Shown here in pieces: positions 59,401-64,000 of a stretch of DNA of 64,000 nucleotides; position 1 is the first letter of the stretch, and every line of letters begins with the position of its first letter. Below the pieces are notes generated by a model. The model did no database searches. It saw only the letters and a list, made by a program, of their open reading frames with translations, and was not told the origin of the DNA. Source of the stretch: Sequoia sempervirens (taxonomy: Eukaryota; Streptophyta; Pinopsida; Cupressales; Cupressaceae); the NCBI GenBank assembly GCA_007258455.2, contig VDFB02000001.1, positions 17,976,162 through 18,040,161 of the forward strand, written 5' to 3'. A program made the translations under genes and the position numbers.

Positions 59401-60704
59401 TGTGAATCCGCAAAAGGAGAATCTTAGATGCTAGAATGGCTAGGAGAACAATTGGAGAAGAAAATGCCAACCCCAAAGGATTTGATGGCAAGGCTAGAGG
59501 AAATTTTGGCTCAAGCCAAAATAAGCACGAAGAAAGAGAAGAATCCAAAGGTTAGATCTCAACTGACAATGGTTTTATTTAGATCTAGAATTGTGCAGAT
59601 AACCACTCTAGTTATGGGAGAAGAAGGGGTGAGATACAATGTCTCCACCCTCGATTTGGGAACAATGACAAGGGAATAAAAGATTGACCATCTCAAAGGA
59701 TTTGTGGCCACCATTGTGCACCAAATGCATAAATATAAGATTTCCAAGGAGGAGTTAAAGGCATAGGTGGCTAGCTTAACAATATACATTCAACAATGGT
59801 CATCAATTGAAGATCTCCCTAACACATCCTCGGCACAACCACAACTGATGTCCAAGGACCATATTGACCAGTTGGAGAAAAGAAAGAATTGAACGAAGGA
59901 CATAGAGGATTGGTTTCGACAGATCCTCTACAATGGAAATATGAGCATAGGTCGCACTATCAATACAACCAACAAGTTCCTAGAGGTGTAAAAGATAATT
60001 GAGGGAATAAAGAAGTTCCGAATTGACTTCCCTGAGTTGTATAGGATTACATATCCCAAGCTTGAGGCGATTCTCAAGATACTTGATAAATCTTGGGAAA
60101 AGGAGTTTTCTCTGGTAAGGGGTGACCATTGACTCATAGAGACATGGAAGCTAGGCTTAGATCATAGAAAGGAAGTGTTTGAATGATTGCTCCATGAAGT
60201 GGAGTTAGATATTGACCGGGTCAAGGAAATTAGGACAGACTATGGAGAATATCTGAGACTGATGACATATCTTGATGGGCCTACCAGTGAGTTGGACCCA
60301 AAGAAATTGAAGCCATACTTCCACAAGAAAATGGAGAATGGAACCACAAATGCAATGATGATGGATTTCATTTGATTTTCTACATGATCCTTCACTCAAT
60401 CTGAGCAAGAAGTAAAGAACACACAAAAATGTGACAAAGACTAGGATGAAATTACAACAAAATCAAGGAAATTAAATTTCCAAGTGATCCAGCTAGATAT
60501 ATTGGAGTGGAACAAGCTCCAAGTGTTGATTATAAAGTTTTTGGAATATGCCACCATCAAGAAAAGTGAAGGAAATCTCATAATTGATGATGAGTTCCTC
60601 ACCAATAGCTATAGCAAAAGGAAATCAGCTAGAAGATAAAAGAGCTACAATGCTGCTCACTATAGGAAAAAATAGGCTGAACGAAAAGGACATAATTTTA
60701 AATT
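56401..60704 (+). pseudogene. Long degenerate ORF with N-myristoylation-type start (about 1,400 residues)
   Basis: I do not recognise this protein. It starts MGNKSSKAPEGKEDKD, fitting the MGxxxS N-myristoylation consensus. Residues to about 460 are mixed globular sequence (SFPSALISPNIINAYRGEYQ; EWMLYFMEEIL; DYYRFNDAFIGHVIILLGG). A frameshift near 57780 leads to KRKEMDEWKPKPK and a Ser/Thr/Pro-rich linker (58280-58560). A second shift near 58605 leads to an acidic Glu/Lys region (58885-59340) and a globular C-terminal half (VNYNVSTL-like, DFPELYRITYPKLEAIL). The original frame survives across about 36 stops and two shifts, so this was once one protein. Position upstream of a gypsy gag recalls the extra ORF1 of Ogre elements, but no sequence match is claimed. 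Confidence 0.6.
58885..59343 (+). pseudogene. Acidic Glu/Lys-rich segment of the long ORF
   Basis: An uninterrupted 152-residue stretch (MENFDLNLEEDFSQELKN...) dominated by Glu, Lys and Asp, e.g. YEEEEKKEEVKPKED. It is likely disordered or helical and is part of the 56401-60704 protein, not an independent gene: frame and flanking sequence continue on both sides. Large antisense frames here are composition shadows. Confidence 0.6.
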
Positions 60705-60724
60705 GTAATATATTTGGGGGTAGG

Positions 60725-61694
60725 TGAAACCCTAATTTTTAGTGAATCTTTTCCATATAGTGGGATTGAATCTTGGCCATTTACTTTGCTTTTTGGACAC
60801 TACAAATAGGGGGTCTCCTCTCATTTTCAAGAGAGTTGAGTTGTTGTAATCACATGCTATTGGAATTTTAATATAAAATCATTGACTTTGGTGGATTCTT
60901 GACTTGCTTTGCATGTTTCATGATTCTTCTTCTCTTAGTTAGTGATTTGAGTAGATTAACTTTGTTTTTTTGTATGTTTTACCTTGCTTTATTAGATTAG
61001 TTAATGTTGTGCATTAATATTGAATAATTTTGTTGTGTTGGAAACCTTTCGTGTCCATACTTTTTGTTGTTTATTGATGATAAATAGTTGTGTAAAGTTA
61101 GTCTGGGCATAAATTGAAAGTTGCACTAAATTTATATCTTTTATTCATGCTCATTTTGAATGAAATGTTGAATATCTACAATCCTTAGAAGATTGCACTA
61201 ATTTCATGAGATTGTGAAGTAATCTGGCTAAGTGGAATTCAGTTTTAGGAAGGTTGTCTATACTAGGGTTCTCCATTATCACTGTTCATTGCTAGTTTTA
61301 GGTCTAGGAACTCTCTCTCTTTCTTGCATTTTTTCCTTTTTCTTAGAACTTACTTTGAACAAGATTTATTGCACATTGTAAAGCCAAATCTAAAGCTGAA
61401 GTAGGAGTTTTAGATTGTTGTTTAAACCTACAACAATTGTCTAATTACTTTCCCATCTTAAGAACTCCATTGGAAGAAAAAAATCTATTCCAGCTTAACT
61501 CATGTAAGTCTTCCCTATGTTTACCAAAAATATCACATTAAAACTACTAATATATTTCAATCAAGTCATGACCTTACACTTGAGAGAGCTTGGGGTAGTT
61601 TTCAGCACATTGTTGTTGGAGATTGCCTTTCAAGAGAGGTAGTTCACTTACGTACTACTTGTGTTGAGAAGGTACAAAAAAACCCATCAACATA
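60725..61694 (+). repeat. LTR-like or promoter segment between the long ORF and gag
   Basis: A G-run (ATTTGGGGGTAGG) precedes TGAAACCC, and the segment ends CCCATCAACA, giving TG...CA ends. It holds a TATA-like TACAAATAGGGGG at 60801 and an AATATAAAA signal near 60874. What follows, TAACTAGCACTAGAAGGAGG, could be a primer site with TGG changed to TAG. A second copy is not in the window, so LTR identity is unproven; it may be the promoter of the downstream gag. Confidence 0.4.
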
Positions 61695-61807
61695 ACTAGC
61701 ACTAGAAGGAGGGCTCTTTGAGCTAACATAGATCGAATCAGTTCATTCTTTCCTAAGAGATTCCACAGAGTTTTTAGGTCAACACAAAATAAAGGGGAAT
61801 TTCAAGA

Positions 61808-62900
61808 ATGACAACCCCCTACAAGGGCTAGAAGGACTAAGAGAGGGGATGTAACCTATTCTTCCTCCTCCATTCCATCAACTTCACCTTCATCTTTACC
61901 TCCCTCCTCCTTCTATTACCCCCACACTCATCCTTCTTCTTCTTATTCCACCTCCTTCATTCAACCATCTCAAACTATTGTCAAGTTTTGCTTCCCAAAA
62001 CTAGGGTGCTGCCCTAGTCCCTACCTTCAAATTCCAAGGAAAAATCCCAACTGCCATGGCCCTTGTGTAGCCCCAAGTTCCTGTTCAATAGAAAATACCA
62101 CCTCCTCCTCCCCTCATGGCTTGGTCAGGGAATAATCCTTCTCCTTTGTTGTTTAATTCCTACCATGACATGCCAAAGAATCCAAAGAGATTTTGCAAGA
62201 AGCTCAATCCTTGGGATCCACAGAGGACAACAGAGGAGCACATCAAAATATTTCAAATAGCATTGAAGGATATGTTGATCAATCATGAGGAAGTAGCATG
62301 TAGATCTTTCCTTATTCCTTGGGGGAAGATTCTTTCTAATAGTATATCAATATACCAATAGGGACCATTACCACTTGGGACCATTTCATGAATTCCTTTT
62401 AAGGAAATGCAAGATCCTAGTTAGCCCTTCAGACATATATCAATAGTTCATGTCTATTCATAGAGAGGTTAATGAGCCAATAGGCTCCTTCAATGATTGG
62501 TTTCACTGAGCATAATCAAGGTTACAAGATCCATATGCGCTTAATGATGTCACTGTCCTATTTGTCTACTACACTACCCTTGATAATCTCACTGCAACAT
62601 TTATCTAAAGAATGAACCCACCACCCACCAAGCTCTCCAACACCATACACCCCTTTTGAACCAGGTGTTGCAATTTCCCATAGTTCCTCATCTAGGACAA
62701 CCCATGAATCAAGTGCCTCCAATGCCTCATTATCTATAGCCCCAATAGTAACAAGAATAATCTCAATAGCCTCAAGCATTGTTATACCTATAGGGCCTAA
62801 ATTTCTACCTACTCAACAAAACCAACTAGAAACACAACCTACCTTTCTCAAAAATCAAATGTCACATCTGAGCAATACAAAGAAGGATAATGGAGATTAT
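61808..62900 (+). pseudogene. Gypsy gag: N-terminal and retrotransposon gag domain
   Basis: ATG 61808 starts MTTP, and after a 1-nt slip continues TRARRTKRGDVTYSSSS, then a Ser/Pro/Tyr-rich segment. From 62116, NPKRFCKKLNPWDPQRTTEEHIKIF and ALKDMLINHEEVACRSF match the start of the plant retrotransposon gag (PF03732-type) domain; TITTWDHFMNSF, SDIYQ and EPIGSFNDWF continue it in other frames. It would form the virus-like particle. Frameshifts and TAG/TAA stops make it inactive. Confidence 0.72.
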
Positions 62901-64000
62901 CCAAAAGATGTCCACAGAGATCACACACTTTAGAAATTAGAACAACCAGCTGCAATCTTCTCAACGTAGCGTTCAATCCAATCTCAACCAAGATAACAAG
63001 GATAATTGTGATGTAGGTACCTCATCTAGGAAAAATTATGAATGAGGGTAGAGTTCCAATTAGAATTATGAAAGGAGGCCCTCAAAGAGGTAGAACTAGA
63101 CATGGAATGTAAGGCCAAACAATGGAGGTGTTGCCACTCCTCTTGATCAACCTACCAACATGGAAAAGACAACTAGTGGAGTGTATCTTGCCAAGGTTTC
63201 CTTCTCTGGATGGTGTTAGATTCATAAGACAAATAGACACTCTAAGCTAGATTGCCCCAAGTTCCCCACAGCTACGTAGATCTTCCAAGTTGAAGTTTAG
63301 AATGTCATTGATAGTGTTGGTTGTTGATATTTAGTCCTTTCTGAGCCATATGACTCCTCCTATCTCATGGTCAATCAAGGTCCCTTTCTATGGAGTGACA
63401 CCAATGTGCTAGAAATCGACAATACCTTCCCAAAGAACATTGAAGTGAAAGAGGTAAGTAATGAGGAAAATCTATCTCAGCTATTTAATTTAGTAGATAA
63501 TGGTCCCATATATGAGGAAGAGTTTTGTGAGGATAAGGTCCAAATGTTTCACCAAATAACATCTCCATATTTCTTAAGAAATTGACAAGTAGGAGGACCT
63601 TTCACTACTTCCACTCCACCCAATAACTTTAACACCCTGCTTGACCCTAATGCTAGCAACAATCCAAGTTTTCCACATGTACCAATGCAATACTTTGATA
63701 AGAAAAAACAACCAGGTCAAATGAAAAAACAACTAGCTAGCTCTTCCATAGGTAGAGCCTTTGAGGCTAAAATTGAGCAAATGGGAGAGTATGTCGTCGA
63801 GGAATTTGAGAAGGTAAAAATCAGTTGTTTTTCCTTTGAGTTACTCAAGGTCCCTATAGTTAGGAACACCTTCTTTAGGATTATTAATGGGACTCCCTCC
63901 TCCAAGAAAACACAAGAAATACTGGCTAAAAGAGTCTCTTTCCAAGATCCACCATATGAGCAAGTAATTAAGGAAACTACATGCAAGAAAAAGGATGTCT
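62901..64000 (+). pseudogene. Gypsy gag C-terminal part and linker (runs off right edge)
   Basis: At 63213-63257 CxIHKTNRHSKLDC gives a CX2HX4HX4C knuckle typical of plant Tat/Athila-type gag, with a TAG at the x position. From 63367 the frame is open: MVNQGPFLWSDTNVLEI..., then after one stop PFTTSTPPNNFNTLLDPNAS, RAFEAKIEQMGEYVVEEFEKVKISC to the window end. The latter may be the Gag-protease linker. No catalytic motif is reached before 64000. Confidence 0.62.

Overview
This window looks like intergenic nuclear DNA from a plant with a large, repeat-rich genome. It is strongly AT-rich, has no bacterial-style operons, rRNA, tRNA or CRISPR, and almost every recognisable piece is a decayed retroelement of plant type: Ty3/gypsy Gag-Pol, Ty1/copia-like LTRs with an initiator-Met primer site, a LINE with a DUF4283-like ORF1, and a plant mobile domain (PMD) gene. 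Many old elements broken mainly by point mutations to stops, without wholesale deletion, would fit a gymnosperm, but that is an inference; the species cannot be read from the sequence. I found no intact host gene.

Layout, left to right. (1) 1-3677: 5' part of a non-autonomous LTR element, copy A, minus strand (coiled-coil plus CCHC Gag-like ORF and an unclassified 'ORF X'). (2) 3709-12555: a pol-less gypsy-type element, minus strand, whose left LTR holds a complete 2.4-kb LTR element (5115-7514) with a perfect TSD. (3) 12556-14962: a related LTR fragment. (4) 14963-15431 and 45979-47837: two halves of one LINE, split by (5) a nested gypsy element at 15432-45978. That element reads on the minus strand as 5' LTR, gag, protease, RT, RNase H, integrase, 3' LTR. 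It carries a PMD-like gene on the opposite strand between integrase and the 3' LTR. Three later insertions interrupt it: copy B (18334-23981) inside the PMD gene, a pol-less element (28328-34920) between RNase H and integrase, and copy C (37675-42379) between protease and RT. (6) 47838-52019: LTR and gag of a plus-strand relative of the gypsy family, ending at a small foldback element (52020-52194). (7) 52195-54000: nothing recognised. (8) 54000-64000: a different plus-strand system with a TATA box, a possible 5'-leader intron, a long degenerate ORF with an N-myristoylation-type start (56401-60704), an LTR-like or promoter-like segment, and a gypsy gag running off the right edge.

The most unusual material is: a family of about 25 short inverted repeats in the gypsy LTRs and leaders whose arms co-vary; three divergent copies of the 'Gag-like plus ORF X' element with no pol; the antisense, apparently intron-bearing PMD gene inside a gypsy element; and the myristoylation-type long ORF. 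Insertion boundaries were read by eye from LTR alignment, target duplications and reading frames that resume across the insertion. LTR divergences are eye estimates.
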